NCBI GenBank assembly: GCA_009773755.1
Contig: WSZJ01000018.1
Location: 1 to 46,694 of the forward strand
Direction of reading: 5' to 3'
Origin: Planctomycetota bacterium
GTDB taxonomy: Bacteria; Planctomycetota; MHYJ01; WSZJ01
DNA: 46,694 nt
The translations under genes were made by a program, and so were the position numbers. The notes under the pieces were generated by a model. That model made no database searches. It was not told the DNA's origin and saw only the letters and a list, made by a program, of their open reading frames with translations. Below, in pieces: positions 25,184 to 33,647 of the stretch (position 1 is the first letter of the stretch; every line of letters begins with the position of its first letter).

Positions 25184-26248
25184 GTGGGCCGCGGGAACCG
25201 GCCCGTTGTCAAAGGGGATAAGGCCATTCGATTCTGGGACATCGCCGTCGTCATCGGCGTCTTCGCCGTCGTGATGCAGATCGTTCCGCTGCTCGTGTGG
25301 GCGGAGCGCCGCATCTCCGCGTTGATCCAGGACCGCGTGGGCCCGAACCGCGTCGGGCCCTTCGGCCTGTTCCAGCCGCTGGCGGATGCGATCAAGCTCC
25401 TGTTCAAGGAAGACGTGATCCCTGACGGCGCGGACAGATTCCTCTTCGTCCTGGCGCCCGCGCTCGCGTTTTTCCCCGCCGCGATGACCGCGACCGTCAT
25501 CCCGTTCGGCGCGCCCATGCTCATCGGCGGCGAAATGCTCCAGCTCCAGGTCTGCCGCGGCAACGTCGGAATGATGCTCTTCATGGCGCTCACAGGCCTC
25601 AGCGTCTACGGCATCGCTTTCGGCGGATGGGCCTCGAACAACAAGTACGCGATGCTCGGAAGCCTCCGGGCGAGCGCTCAGGTCCTCTCCTATGAAATCG
25701 CCATGGGAATCGCGCTCGTCAGCGTTTTCATGACGTCGCAGAGCGTCGACCTCAACACCATCGTCGCCGACCAGACCGGCACGTGGATGGGGTTCGTGCC
25801 GAAGTGGAATGTTCTGAAGCAGCCGCTCGCGTTCGTGATCTTCTTCATCGCCGCGTTCGCCGAGACAAATCGGCTGCCGTTCGACCTGGCGGAATGCGAA
25901 GCGGAGCTGGTCGGCGGCTATCACACGGAATACAGCTCGATGAAGTTCTCGCTTTTCTTCCTCGCGGAATACGCGGCCATGTTCTCTTCCTGCTGCATGA
26001 TCACGACGCTCTTCCTGGGCGGCTGGTCCTTCCCCGGCATGCCCGCGGGCGAAACCGGGAAACTCTTCAGCCTCCTCACCGTCGCCGTCTTCTTCACGAA
26101 GGTCGCCGTCCTCCTCTTCTTCTTCATCGTCGTCCGCTGGACCCTCCCCCGCTTCCGCTTCGACCAGCTCATGCACCTCGGCTGGAAGACCCTCATTCCG
26201 CTCGGCCTCGCGAACATCGCGGCGACCGGCGTGGCGGCGCAGCTATGA
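25184..26248 (+). CDS. nuoH: NADH-quinone oxidoreductase subunit H
   Basis: 354 residues. A multi-pass membrane subunit that, with NuoB and NuoD, forms the quinone chamber. Signatures: LLVWAERRISALIQDRVGPNRVGPFG (split here around the ER loop), DAIKLLFKED, and AFAETNRLPFDLAECEAELVGGYHTEYSSMKF. GTG start at 25184 with a ribosome binding site CCGGAGG 10 nt after the nuoG stop. The gene is followed directly by nuoJ through an ATGA overlap, where nuoI would normally sit. Confidence 0.95.
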   Translation: MGRGNRPVVKGDKAIRFWDIAVVIGVFAVVMQIVPLLVWAERRISALIQDRVGPNRVGPFGLFQPLADAIKLLFKEDVIPDGADRFLFVLAPALAFFPAAMTATVIPFGAPMLIGGEMLQLQVCRGNVGMMLFMALTGLSVYGIAFGGWASNNKYAMLGSLRASAQVLSYEIAMGIALVSVFMTSQSVDLNTIVADQTGTWMGFVPKWNVLKQPLAFVIFFIAAFAETNRLPFDLAECEAELVGGYHTEYSSMKFSLFFLAEYAAMFSSCCMITTLFLGGWSFPGMPAGETGKLFSLLTVAVFFTKVAVLLFFFIVVRWTLPRFRFDQLMHLGWKTLIPLGLANIAATGVAAQL

Positions 26249-26793
26249 GAGACGCCTTCTTCGTCATGTTCTCGTTCCTGGCGATCCTGGGCGGGTTCCT
26301 CACCGTCTCGCGCCGGAGCCCGATGTACTCGGCCCTGTCGCTCATGATTTTCTTCGGCGCCGTCAGCGGCGTGATGATGATCCTGTCGGCGCCTTTCCTA
26401 GCGCTCATGCAGCTCATGGTGTACGCCGGGGCGATTCTCGTGCTGTTCCTGTTCGTCATCATGCTGCTCGCCCTGCGCGAGGAAGACTCCGGCGGCGAAC
26501 GGCCCTGGCCGCTTCAGCTCCTCGCCGGGATCGGCTGCGCCGTTCTGTTCGGGCTCATCGCCGCGGCGGTGCTGCGCCGCGAGTTCGTCGCGTGGCAGCC
26601 GGACAAGCCCGGTTTCGGGTCGCCGGAAGAGGTCGGGAGGACGATGTTCGCGGATTTCGTGCTTCCTTTTGAAGTGGTCTCGGTGCTGATCCTCGCGGCG
26701 ACGATGGGAGCGGTGGTGCTGGCGAAGAAGCACCTCGACAAGCCGGAGCCGCCGGCGCAGGGCGGATCGACCGGGACGGGAGGGGGGCACTGA
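26245..26793 (+). CDS. nuoJ: NADH-quinone oxidoreductase subunit J
   Basis: 182 residues, about five hydrophobic segments. The conserved region LALMQLMVYAGAILVLFLFVIMLL carries the pi-bulge helix typical of NuoJ. The C-terminus is a Gly/Pro/Lys-rich tail (KPEPPAQGGSTGTGGGH). It overlaps nuoH by 4 nt and nuoK by 1 nt (TGATG). Confidence 0.93.
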   Translation: MRDAFFVMFSFLAILGGFLTVSRRSPMYSALSLMIFFGAVSGVMMILSAPFLALMQLMVYAGAILVLFLFVIMLLALREEDSGGERPWPLQLLAGIGCAVLFGLIAAAVLRREFVAWQPDKPGFGSPEEVGRTMFADFVLPFEVVSVLILAATMGAVVLAKKHLDKPEPPAQGGSTGTGGGH

Positions 26794-27107
26794 TGCTGAC
26801 CCTCCACAATTGCCTGCTTCTCTCGGCGCTCCTGTTCGCAACGGGCGTCTTCGGCGTCATCGCGCGGCGCAACGTCCTCATCGTTCTCATGTCGATCGAG
26901 TTGATGCTCAACGGCGTGAACGTCGCGTTCGTGTCCTTCGCAAAGTTCTACCCGGGCTCGTCGCTCGCCCCGGCCGGGCATGTCTTCGTGCTTCTCACGA
27001 TGGCGGTCGCCGCGGCGGAAGCGGCCGTCGGCCTTGCGATCGTGATCGCGTGGTTCCGCAACCGGAAAACGACGGACACGGATGACATGAGGAGCCTGCG
27101 CTGGTGA
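26793..27107 (+). CDS. nuoK: NADH-quinone oxidoreductase subunit K
   Basis: 104 residues with three membrane helices and the conserved buried glutamates in MSIELMLNGVNVAFV and AAAEAAVGLAIV, which lie on the proton path. The start ATG overlaps the nuoJ stop; the stop overlaps the nuoL GTG by 4 nt. Confidence 0.94.
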   Translation: MLTLHNCLLLSALLFATGVFGVIARRNVLIVLMSIELMLNGVNVAFVSFAKFYPGSSLAPAGHVFVLLTMAVAAAEAAVGLAIVIAWFRNRKTTDTDDMRSLRW

Positions 27108-29116
27108 ACGAAGCCTCCCGCTGCCTCGCGGCCGTCCCGTTCCTGTGCCTCGCCGGGTTCCTGGCGAACGGCCTCCTGGGGCGCCGTCTCGGCCGCAACG
27201 GCGGCGCTGCAGTCGGCGTCGCCGCGGCAATCGCGTCGTTCCTCTTCTCGATTCCGGTCGCGCGCGAAGTGTTCTCGACTGGAGAAGCCGTCAAGGTAGA
27301 CCTGTTCGCGTGGATCGACGTCGCCGACCTTCAGGTGAAGTTCGCGTTCCTGTGCGACCGGCTGAGCGTGATCATGCTGCTCATCGTGACGGGCGTCGGG
27401 TCGCTCATTCACCTCTACAGCGCCGGCTACATGGCGCACGACGCGAGCGTGCCGCGGTACTTCTCGTACCTGAACCTCTTCATGTTCTCGATGCTCCTTC
27501 TGGTCCTCGGCGACAACCTGCTGCTGATGTTCGTCGGGTGGGAAGGGGTCGGGCTGTGCTCGTACCTGTTGATCGGGTTCTGGTTTGAGGATCCGGAGAA
27601 GGCGTATGCGGGGCGCAAGGCGTTCATCGTCAACCGCATCGGCGACTTCGGCTTCGCGCTCGGCCTGTTCGCAATCTTCATGGTCTTCCACTCGTTCGAC
27701 TACGAGACCATCCGCGCGAACCTCGGGGACTCGAACATCCGTGGCCGGCTGCTGAGCACCTTCGAGCTCGGCATCCCGTTCGTCGACGTGAAGATGTCGC
27801 TCGTCTGCGCGATCACGCTGGCGCTCTTCCTCGGCGCGACCGGCAAGTCGGCGCAGATTCCGCTCTACGTCTGGCTCCCCGACGCGATGGCAGGACCGAC
27901 GCCGGTTTCCGCGTTGATCCACGCAGCGACGATGGTGACGAGCGGCATCTACATGGTCTGCCGCCTCTCGCACCTGTTTGTGATGGCCCCGCCGACGATG
28001 GACATCATCGCGGGCGTCGGCGGCGCGACGGCCGTCTTCGCGGCGCTCATGGCGCTCGCGCAGAACGACATCAAGAAGGTCCTCGCGTACTCCACCGTCT
28101 CGCAGCTCGGCCTGATGTTCCTCGCCCTCGGCACGGGCGGCTTCTCCGCCGGTTTCTTCCACGTCTTCACCCACGCGTTCTTCAAGGCGCTCCTCTTCCT
28201 CGGCGCCGGTTCCGTCATCCACGCCCTCTCCGGCGAGCAGGACCTGCGCCGCATGGGAGGCCTCAAGGACCGGCTCCCCGCGACCTTCGCCACCATGCTC
28301 ATCGGCACCGTCGCCATCGCCGGCATCCCGCCGTTCGCCGGGTTCTTCTCGAAGGACGAAATCCTCTGGCGAGCCTGGGAAGGCTACCTCACCGGCCGCA
28401 ACATCGGGCACGGCCTGATCCTCGGCCTCCTCGGCTCCTTCGCCAGCGCCCTGACCGCCTTCTACATGTTCCGCCTCCTCACCCTGGCCTTCCTCGGCGC
28501 CCCGCGCGGCTCCGCCGAGGCTCATTCCCACGCCCACGAGTCGCCGTGGACCATGACCCTCCCGCTCACCATCCTGGCCATCTGCTCCGTCGCCGCGGGC
28601 TTCCTCAACGTCCCCCACGCCCTCCACGGAAGCGCTCACTTCTCCGCCTGGCTCCAGCCCGTCGTCGCCGCCTGGCCCGAAATCGCCACCGCAGCCCAGG
28701 CCTCCCACCATGGCGCCGAAATCGGACTCATGACCGTGTCGACGCTCATCGCGTTTGGCGGAAGCGGCTTCGCGCTGTGGATCTACCTGAAGCGCCCCGG
28801 CCTCCCTGCGGAGGTGATCCAGAAGTCCCCCGGGCTAGGCCGGGTTTACGCGGTCATCCGGGACAAGTTCTACATCGATGAGGCGTATGACCGCATCGTG
28901 GTCCGCCCCGTGAAGCTGACGGCGTTCACCCTCTGGATCTTCGTCGACGTCCTGATCATCGACACGCTCATCAATGTCGCAGCGCTGATTGCGGAAGTGA
29001 TCTCCGAAGCCGCGCGGCGGCTGCAGGACGGCGCGGTCGGGACGTACGCGGTCTGGTTCCTCGCGGGGGCCATGCTTCTCCTCGGGTACTTCCTCTTCGT
29101 CCTGGGGGCCGCATGA
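27104..29116 (+). CDS. nuoL: NADH-quinone oxidoreductase subunit L
   Basis: 670 residues, the distal proton-pumping antiporter-like subunit. It has the Mrp-type core (FVGWEGVGLCSYLLIGFW; GATGKSAQIPLYVWLPDAMAGPTPVSALIHAATMVTSG; the broken helix region with LAYSTVSQLGLMF) and a long C-terminal extension with the lateral helix region seen in NuoL (IQKSPGLGRVYAVIRDKFYIDEAYDR). Conserved Glu and Lys of the pump path are present. GTG start with a 4-nt overlap into nuoK; ATGA overlap into nuoM. Confidence 0.95.
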   Translation: MNEASRCLAAVPFLCLAGFLANGLLGRRLGRNGGAAVGVAAAIASFLFSIPVAREVFSTGEAVKVDLFAWIDVADLQVKFAFLCDRLSVIMLLIVTGVGSLIHLYSAGYMAHDASVPRYFSYLNLFMFSMLLLVLGDNLLLMFVGWEGVGLCSYLLIGFWFEDPEKAYAGRKAFIVNRIGDFGFALGLFAIFMVFHSFDYETIRANLGDSNIRGRLLSTFELGIPFVDVKMSLVCAITLALFLGATGKSAQIPLYVWLPDAMAGPTPVSALIHAATMVTSGIYMVCRLSHLFVMAPPTMDIIAGVGGATAVFAALMALAQNDIKKVLAYSTVSQLGLMFLALGTGGFSAGFFHVFTHAFFKALLFLGAGSVIHALSGEQDLRRMGGLKDRLPATFATMLIGTVAIAGIPPFAGFFSKDEILWRAWEGYLTGRNIGHGLILGLLGSFASALTAFYMFRLLTLAFLGAPRGSAEAHSHAHESPWTMTLPLTILAICSVAAGFLNVPHALHGSAHFSAWLQPVVAAWPEIATAAQASHHGAEIGLMTVSTLIAFGGSGFALWIYLKRPGLPAEVIQKSPGLGRVYAVIRDKFYIDEAYDRIVVRPVKLTAFTLWIFVDVLIIDTLINVAALIAEVISEAARRLQDGAVGTYAVWFLAGAMLLLGYFLFVLGAA

Positions 29117-30684
29117 GCGCCCCCATCCTCTCCGCCCTCCTCGTCATCCCGGTCGCCGGCGCCGCGCTGGTCGCGCTGCTGCCGCGCGAGAACGCGCGCG
29201 AAGCCAAGCTCGCGGCGCTCCTCACCGCGTTCCTCACGTTCCTCGTCTCGATCCCGCTGTGGACGCAGTTCCGCCCGGGGGACATCGGGATGCAGTTCGT
29301 CGAGACACGGGCCTGGGTGCCGGCGCTCGGCTTGACTTACAAAGTCGGCGTCGACGGGATTTCCGTTCTCCTCGTCCTCCTTACGACCCTCCTCATGCCG
29401 ATCTGCGTGCTCGCGAGCTGGTCGATCAGCGACCGCGTGAAGGACTACATGGCCGCCTTCCTGATCCTCGAAAGCGCCATGATCGGTTCGTTCGTCGCCC
29501 AGGATCTGCTGCTCTTCTACGTGTTCTGGGAAGCGATGCTCATCCCGATGCTGCTCATCATCGGCGTCTGGGGCGGACGCCGCCGGGTGTATGCGGCCCT
29601 GAAGTTCTTCCTCTTCACAGTCGTCGGCTCGCTCCCGATGTTTGTCGCGATCCTCTACATTTATTTCAAGGCCGGCGCGCACACCTTCGACCTGGAGACG
29701 CTTCGAGCTTCGCTCAACCCCGCAGGCGACGCGCCGCTTCCGCTCACCGTCACCGCCGCGCGCTGGTGCTTCTTCGCGTTCGCGCTCGCGTTCGCCGTGA
29801 AGGTCCCCCTCTTTCCGCTGCATACGTGGCTCCCGGACGCGCACGTCGAAGCGCCGACCGCGGGCTCCGTCATCCTCGCTGGCGTGCTGCTCAAGATGGG
29901 GACGTACGGGTTGCTCCGCTTCGCGATCCCGATTTTCCCGGGCGCGGCCGCCGAATTCGCGCCGGCGCTGATCTCGCTCGCGGTGATCGGCGTGATCTAC
30001 GGCTCGCTCATGTGCCTGGCGCAGGAGGACATGAAGAAGCTGATCGCGTACTCGTCGGTCGCGCACCTGGGATTCTGCGTGCTCGGCATGTTCGTCTGGA
30101 ACGACAAGGCGCTGTCCGGGTCGATCCTCCAGATGGTGAACCACGGCATTTCGACCGGCGCGCTGTTCCTGTGCGTCGGCGTCCTCTACGAGCGCCGCCA
30201 CACGCGCCTGCTCGAGGACTTCGGCGGAATCGCAAAGGTCATGCCCTGGTACGCGGCGGTGCTGATCATCGTGACGCTGAGCTCGATCGGGCTCCCGGGG
30301 ACCAACGGCTTCATCGGCGAGTTCCTGATCCTGCTCGGCACCTTCGAGGCCAAAAAGGTGCCGGCGATTCTCGCTTCCACGGGCGTCGTCCTCGGCGCCA
30401 CCTACATGCTCTGGATGGCCCAGCGAGTCCTGTTCGGCCGGGTCACCCACGAAGAAAACGAGAATCTCGGCGACCTTCGCGGACGCGAATGGGCCACGCT
30501 CCTCCCGCTCCTCTTCCTCATCTTCGCCATCGGCGTCGTCCCCAACGTCTTCCTCCACCGCATCGCCCCCGCAGTCGAGGATTACAATCGCCAGGTCCGC
30601 GCGGCCATCCACCACGACCAGGAGCGGCGCGCTGAAGAAAAGAGCCGCGCAGAGTTCGAGCGCCACGGGGGGGCCCGCAAATGA
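29113..30684 (+). CDS. nuoM: NADH-quinone oxidoreductase subunit M
   Basis: 523 residues, an antiporter-like proton-pumping membrane subunit. Signatures are FYVFWEAMLIPMLLIIGVWGG, FPLHTWLPDAHVEAPTAGSVILAGVLLKMGTYG, and AYSSVAHLGFC. The C-terminus carries a charged tail (HHDQERRAEEKSRAEFER) of about 25 residues beyond the last membrane helix, which is longer than usual. It overlaps nuoL and nuoN by 4 nt each. Confidence 0.95.
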   Translation: MSAPILSALLVIPVAGAALVALLPRENAREAKLAALLTAFLTFLVSIPLWTQFRPGDIGMQFVETRAWVPALGLTYKVGVDGISVLLVLLTTLLMPICVLASWSISDRVKDYMAAFLILESAMIGSFVAQDLLLFYVFWEAMLIPMLLIIGVWGGRRRVYAALKFFLFTVVGSLPMFVAILYIYFKAGAHTFDLETLRASLNPAGDAPLPLTVTAARWCFFAFALAFAVKVPLFPLHTWLPDAHVEAPTAGSVILAGVLLKMGTYGLLRFAIPIFPGAAAEFAPALISLAVIGVIYGSLMCLAQEDMKKLIAYSSVAHLGFCVLGMFVWNDKALSGSILQMVNHGISTGALFLCVGVLYERRHTRLLEDFGGIAKVMPWYAAVLIIVTLSSIGLPGTNGFIGEFLILLGTFEAKKVPAILASTGVVLGATYMLWMAQRVLFGRVTHEENENLGDLRGREWATLLPLLFLIFAIGVVPNVFLHRIAPAVEDYNRQVRAAIHHDQERRAEEKSRAEFERHGGARK

Positions 30685-32201
30685 CCCTCGGCGCCCACGA
30701 CCTCCAGCTCTTCGCCCCCGTCCTCATCCTCCTCGGCTCCGCTGCGGTCGCCGTCACCGCGGACCTCTTCGCCGAAAAGATCGAGCGCGGAGCGCTCCCG
30801 TTCATCTCGCTCGGCGGCACCGTTGCAGCGGCGATTTCCCTGCTGTCGCTCTGGGGACGCAACGAAGAAGCCTTCGGCGGCGCCCTGCGCATCGACGGCC
30901 TCGCGATCGTCATGGGCCTCGCCGCGTGCGCCGCCACCGCGCTCTCGGTCCTCATGAGCGCCTCTTACGTCCGCTCCGCCGGCGTCGACTTCGGCGAGTA
31001 CTACGGACTCATGCTCACCGCGGCCGCAGGCGCCGTCATCCTCGCGCAGGCCAACGACCTCATGTCCGTCTTCCTCGGCATCGAAATCATGTCCATCGCC
31101 GTCTACTGCCTCACCGGCATCACCCGCGACCGCGAAAAATCCACCGAAGCCGCCATGAAGTACTTCATCATGGGCGCCTTCTCCACCGGCTTCCTCCTCT
31201 TCGGCATCGCCCTCCTCTACGGCGCCGTCGTCACGACCGGCGGCGCGGACGGCATCCTTCAGTCGCCGTCACAGTCCGCACTCCTCCGCCTCGACGCGCT
31301 CGCCCGCGTCCCCGCCAATACCCCCCTCCTCGTCGCCGGCCTCGCCCTCTTCCTCGTCGGCGCCGCCTTCAAGATCGGCGCCGTCCCCTTCCACGCCTGG
31401 ACCCCCGACGCCTACGAAGGCGCCCCCGCCCCCGTCACCGGCTTCATGGCCGGCGTCGTCAAGGCCGGCGTGTTCGCGGTACTCCTTCGAACCGCGATGG
31501 TCTCGTTCCCGTCCCCCGGCATTGACGTGGAACCGGCGTCAACGTGGTCCGGCGCGCTTGCTTTCGTTGCGGCGGCCACGATGGTCGTCGGCAACGTCTG
31601 TGCGCTGGCGCAGACGAATCTCAAACGGCTCCTCGCCTACAGTTCGATCGGACACTCCGGCGTGATCCTGGTCGGCGTCGTCGTCGCCAGCGAATCACAG
31701 AACCCCGCCCCGGCTGCCGCCGTTCTCTTCTACGTCCTCGCCTACGTGATCATGACTGCCGGGTCGTTCGGCCTCATCTCCCTGCTCGCCAGGGAAGGCG
31801 GCGAACTTGAGAACCTCTCGCAGTTCTCAGGCCTCGCCGCCCGCCGACCCGCCGCCGCGGCGGCAATGACCCTCTTCATGGCCTCACTCGCCGGAATTCC
31901 CCCCACCGCAGGGTTCATGGGCAAGTTCCTCATCTTCCGCGAGGCGATCAACAACCGCGAGTTCCTGTGGCTCGCGATCACCGGCATCGCCGCTTCCATT
32001 GTCAGCGCGTACTACTACCTGAAAATAGTCGTCGCGATGTACATGCGCGACCCGGAAAAGGGGGAGGAATTCCCGAGGGGCGACGACCGCTGGGGGGCAA
32101 TCCTCGGCCTCGCGCTCGCCTCGATCGCGACAGTCGCCCTGGGCCTCTGCCCGGCGAAAGTCATCGACTGGTGTACGGCGGCGATCCAGTCGGTTAACTG
32201 A
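30681..32201 (+). CDS. nuoN: NADH-quinone oxidoreductase subunit N
   Basis: 506 residues, the third antiporter-like subunit. Visible: FLGIEIMSIAVYCLTGI, FKIGAVPFHAWTPDAYEGAPAPVTGFM, LKRLLAYSSIGHSGVI, and GIPPTAGFMGKFLIF. Last complex I gene of the operon. It starts by ATGA overlap with nuoM and ends by TGATG overlap with the SRPBCC gene. Confidence 0.95.
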   Translation: MTLGAHDLQLFAPVLILLGSAAVAVTADLFAEKIERGALPFISLGGTVAAAISLLSLWGRNEEAFGGALRIDGLAIVMGLAACAATALSVLMSASYVRSAGVDFGEYYGLMLTAAAGAVILAQANDLMSVFLGIEIMSIAVYCLTGITRDREKSTEAAMKYFIMGAFSTGFLLFGIALLYGAVVTTGGADGILQSPSQSALLRLDALARVPANTPLLVAGLALFLVGAAFKIGAVPFHAWTPDAYEGAPAPVTGFMAGVVKAGVFAVLLRTAMVSFPSPGIDVEPASTWSGALAFVAAATMVVGNVCALAQTNLKRLLAYSSIGHSGVILVGVVVASESQNPAPAAAVLFYVLAYVIMTAGSFGLISLLAREGGELENLSQFSGLAARRPAAAAAMTLFMASLAGIPPTAGFMGKFLIFREAINNREFLWLAITGIAASIVSAYYYLKIVVAMYMRDPEKGEEFPRGDDRWGAILGLALASIATVALGLCPAKVIDWCTAAIQSVN

Positions 32202-32623
32202 TGAAGCGCCTCCGCACGTTCTCGATTTCCAATTCCGTCATGATCCGGGCGCCGAGAGCGCGCGTGTTCCACGCCCTGACGGATGCCGCCGCCTTGGCAT
32301 CGTGGTGGCCGAAGAGCGCCGTGAGCGAGCCGAAACGGGGCGGCCTGCTCGTTTTCCACTGGTTCGGCGGTAGCCGGATCGAGACGCGCTTCGGGAAGTT
32401 CGTCCGTGACGTGGCGGTCGATTTCGCTTTCGCGCACGAACGCGTCGCCTTCCGGCTCGCCCCGAAAGGCGGATTCGTTTCAGTTCGCGTCACGCATTCG
32501 AGGGTCCGGTGGAGCGCGGACAACATCCCGGAGATCGTTCACATCGCGCAGTCTTGGACATTTCTTCTGCTGAACCTGAAGTGCGTCCTTGAATCCCGCA
32601 AGGACTTGCGTCAGAGCAGGTAG
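32201..32623 (+). CDS. SRPBCC/AHSA1-type protein
   Basis: 140 residues of the START-like SRPBCC superfamily: an N-terminal beta strand (FSISNSVMIRAP), ARVFHALTDAAALASWW, the strand run VSEPKRGGLLVFHWFGG, and the C-terminal long helix (WTFLLLNLKCVLESRKDL). These small proteins bind hydrophobic ligands or act as chaperone-like factors; the ligand here is unknown. Its ATG overlaps the nuoN stop, so it is translated with complex I. A hairpin terminator follows 7 nt after its stop codon. Confidence 0.8.
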   Translation: MKRLRTFSISNSVMIRAPRARVFHALTDAAALASWWPKSAVSEPKRGGLLVFHWFGGSRIETRFGKFVRDVAVDFAFAHERVAFRLAPKGGFVSVRVTHSRVRWSADNIPEIVHIAQSWTFLLLNLKCVLESRKDLRQSR

Positions 32624-32629
32624 TAACAG

Positions 32630-32656
32630 AAAAGGCCCGGCTCATCGCCGGGCCTT
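32630..32656. terminator. Bidirectional intrinsic terminator after the nuo operon
   Basis: GGCCCGGC (32634-32641), loop TCATC, GCCGGGCC (32647-32654), with AAAA before and TT after. On the minus strand the four A become a T run, so it best serves the convergent secreted-protein gene, but it can also stop the nuo transcript. Confidence 0.8.
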
Positions 32657-32677
32657 AGTGTTCCAGTTCAGGTCGCG

Positions 32678-33307
32678 CTACTTCAGGTCGCCCATCCCGT
32701 CGTCATCCTTGGCTTTCTCGTCGGCGCCCTCTTCCTTCTCGTCCCCGCAGTCCTTTTTCTCATCCCCGCACTCGGCCTTCTTCTCTTCCTTTCCGTCGCA
32801 TTCCTTGTCGCACTTACCGTCCCCCTCGCCGGCCTTCTTGCAATCGCCGTCGCCGCCCGCTTTCTTGCCGCCCGGGACGATGTCGTCGGGCTTCGCGTCG
32901 ACTTTCTTCTTCTCGTCCCCGTCCATGCCCTTTTCCTTCTTCGCCTTCACGCGGATTTCCTCGCAGGCACCCTTGCACTTCGCGCGCGCCGCATCCTGGC
33001 AACCCTTGTGGCTCTTCCGGCTGCATTCCTTGTCCTTGCAGGCCTTCCGGCCATCCGCGCCGCAGCGATGATGCCCGTCGCGCTCGCACTTCTTCCGGTC
33101 TTCCTGCCAGCGCTTGTGCTCGGCGGCCTTCTTCTCGGCCCACGCCTTCGCCTCGCGATCCTTCTTCTCGTCGCACTTCCCGTCCTTGCCCTCGACTTTG
33201 CCATCGTCGCCCTTGGGCTCCGGCCGCTTCTCGCCACCATCGTCCGCCACGGCGAGGCGAGCGAAAACGAAGAGCGCGAGCGCGGCGATCGTGAGGATTC
33301 GATTCAT
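32678..33307 (-). CDS. Secreted Lys/Asp/Glu/Cys-rich low-complexity protein
   Basis: 209 residues. A Sec signal peptide (MNRILTIAALALFVFARLAVA) is followed by a highly charged chain rich in Lys, Asp, Glu and Gly, with about fourteen cysteines spread as KKC, HRC, KAC, KEC, KGC, AKC, GAC in the middle and again near the C-terminus. There is no family match by eye. The cysteine density suggests disulfides or metal binding outside the membrane. It ends in MGDLK, closely matching MDDLK of the proline-rich secreted gene upstream on the same strand. It is flanked by GC-rich terminators. Confidence 0.7.
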   Translation of the reverse strand: MNRILTIAALALFVFARLAVADDGGEKRPEPKGDDGKVEGKDGKCDEKKDREAKAWAEKKAAEHKRWQEDRKKCERDGHHRCGADGRKACKDKECSRKSHKGCQDAARAKCKGACEEIRVKAKKEKGMDGDEKKKVDAKPDDIVPGGKKAGGDGDCKKAGEGDGKCDKECDGKEEKKAECGDEKKDCGDEKEEGADEKAKDDDGMGDLK

Positions 33308-33389
33308 GTTTGGCCTCGCTGAGTTAGGTTTCAGGTCCCCCCGTACGGAAAGAAGGACGGTGAGACCCGCAAACGTTACGAGAGCTTAC

Positions 33390-33421
33390 AAAAAAAAGAG
33401 GGCCCGGCGGTAGCCGGGCCC
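33390..33421 (-). terminator. Intrinsic terminator of the proline-rich secreted gene
   Basis: Minus strand: GGGCCCGGC (33421-33413), loop of 4, GCCGGGCCC (33408-33400), then CTC and eight T (33397-33390). It is a textbook stem and U-run 28 bp after the TAG/TAA-frame end of the proline-rich gene. Confidence 0.9.
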
Positions 33422-33434
33422 GAAGTGAATCTGG

Positions 33435-33448
33435 CGCAAGGACTTGCG
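33435..33448. repeat. 14-nt palindrome, identical to 32597-32610
   Basis: CGCAAGGACTTGCG occurs here beside the end of the proline-rich gene and again, identically, within the last codons of the SRPBCC gene (32597-32610). The arms are CGCAAG/CTTGCG around GA. Confidence 0.5.
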
Positions 33449-33449
33449 A

Positions 33450-33647
33450 CTACTTGAGATCGTCCATCGGATCCTCTTCATCGCCCTCTTCATCGCCGTC
33501 TTCATCGGGCGGCGGCGGCGGAACCGGCGGTTTTCCACCCTTGCCGTCCTTTGGCGGGAGCGGCGGCTTCGGTGGCTTCGGCTTCTTCCCGTCACCCGGG
33601 CCTCCGTCCGGAGGCAGAGGCGGCTTTGGGCCGCCGTCCATGTCGGG
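33450..33647 (-). pseudogene. Downstream part of proline-rich secreted gene after an in-frame TGA
   Basis: This is in the same frame as 33648-33980 and continues the same Pro/Gly/Lys/Asp composition (PDMDGGPKPPLPPDGG and on) to an acidic end, DGDEEGDEEDPMDDLK. The TGA at 33650-33648 interrupts a run of GGN glycine codons and could be a single GGA-to-TGA change. The C-terminal MDDLK resembles MGDLK of the neighbouring secreted protein, so this part was probably once expressed. It could be reached only by readthrough, or by start at ATG 33641. Confidence 0.6.
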
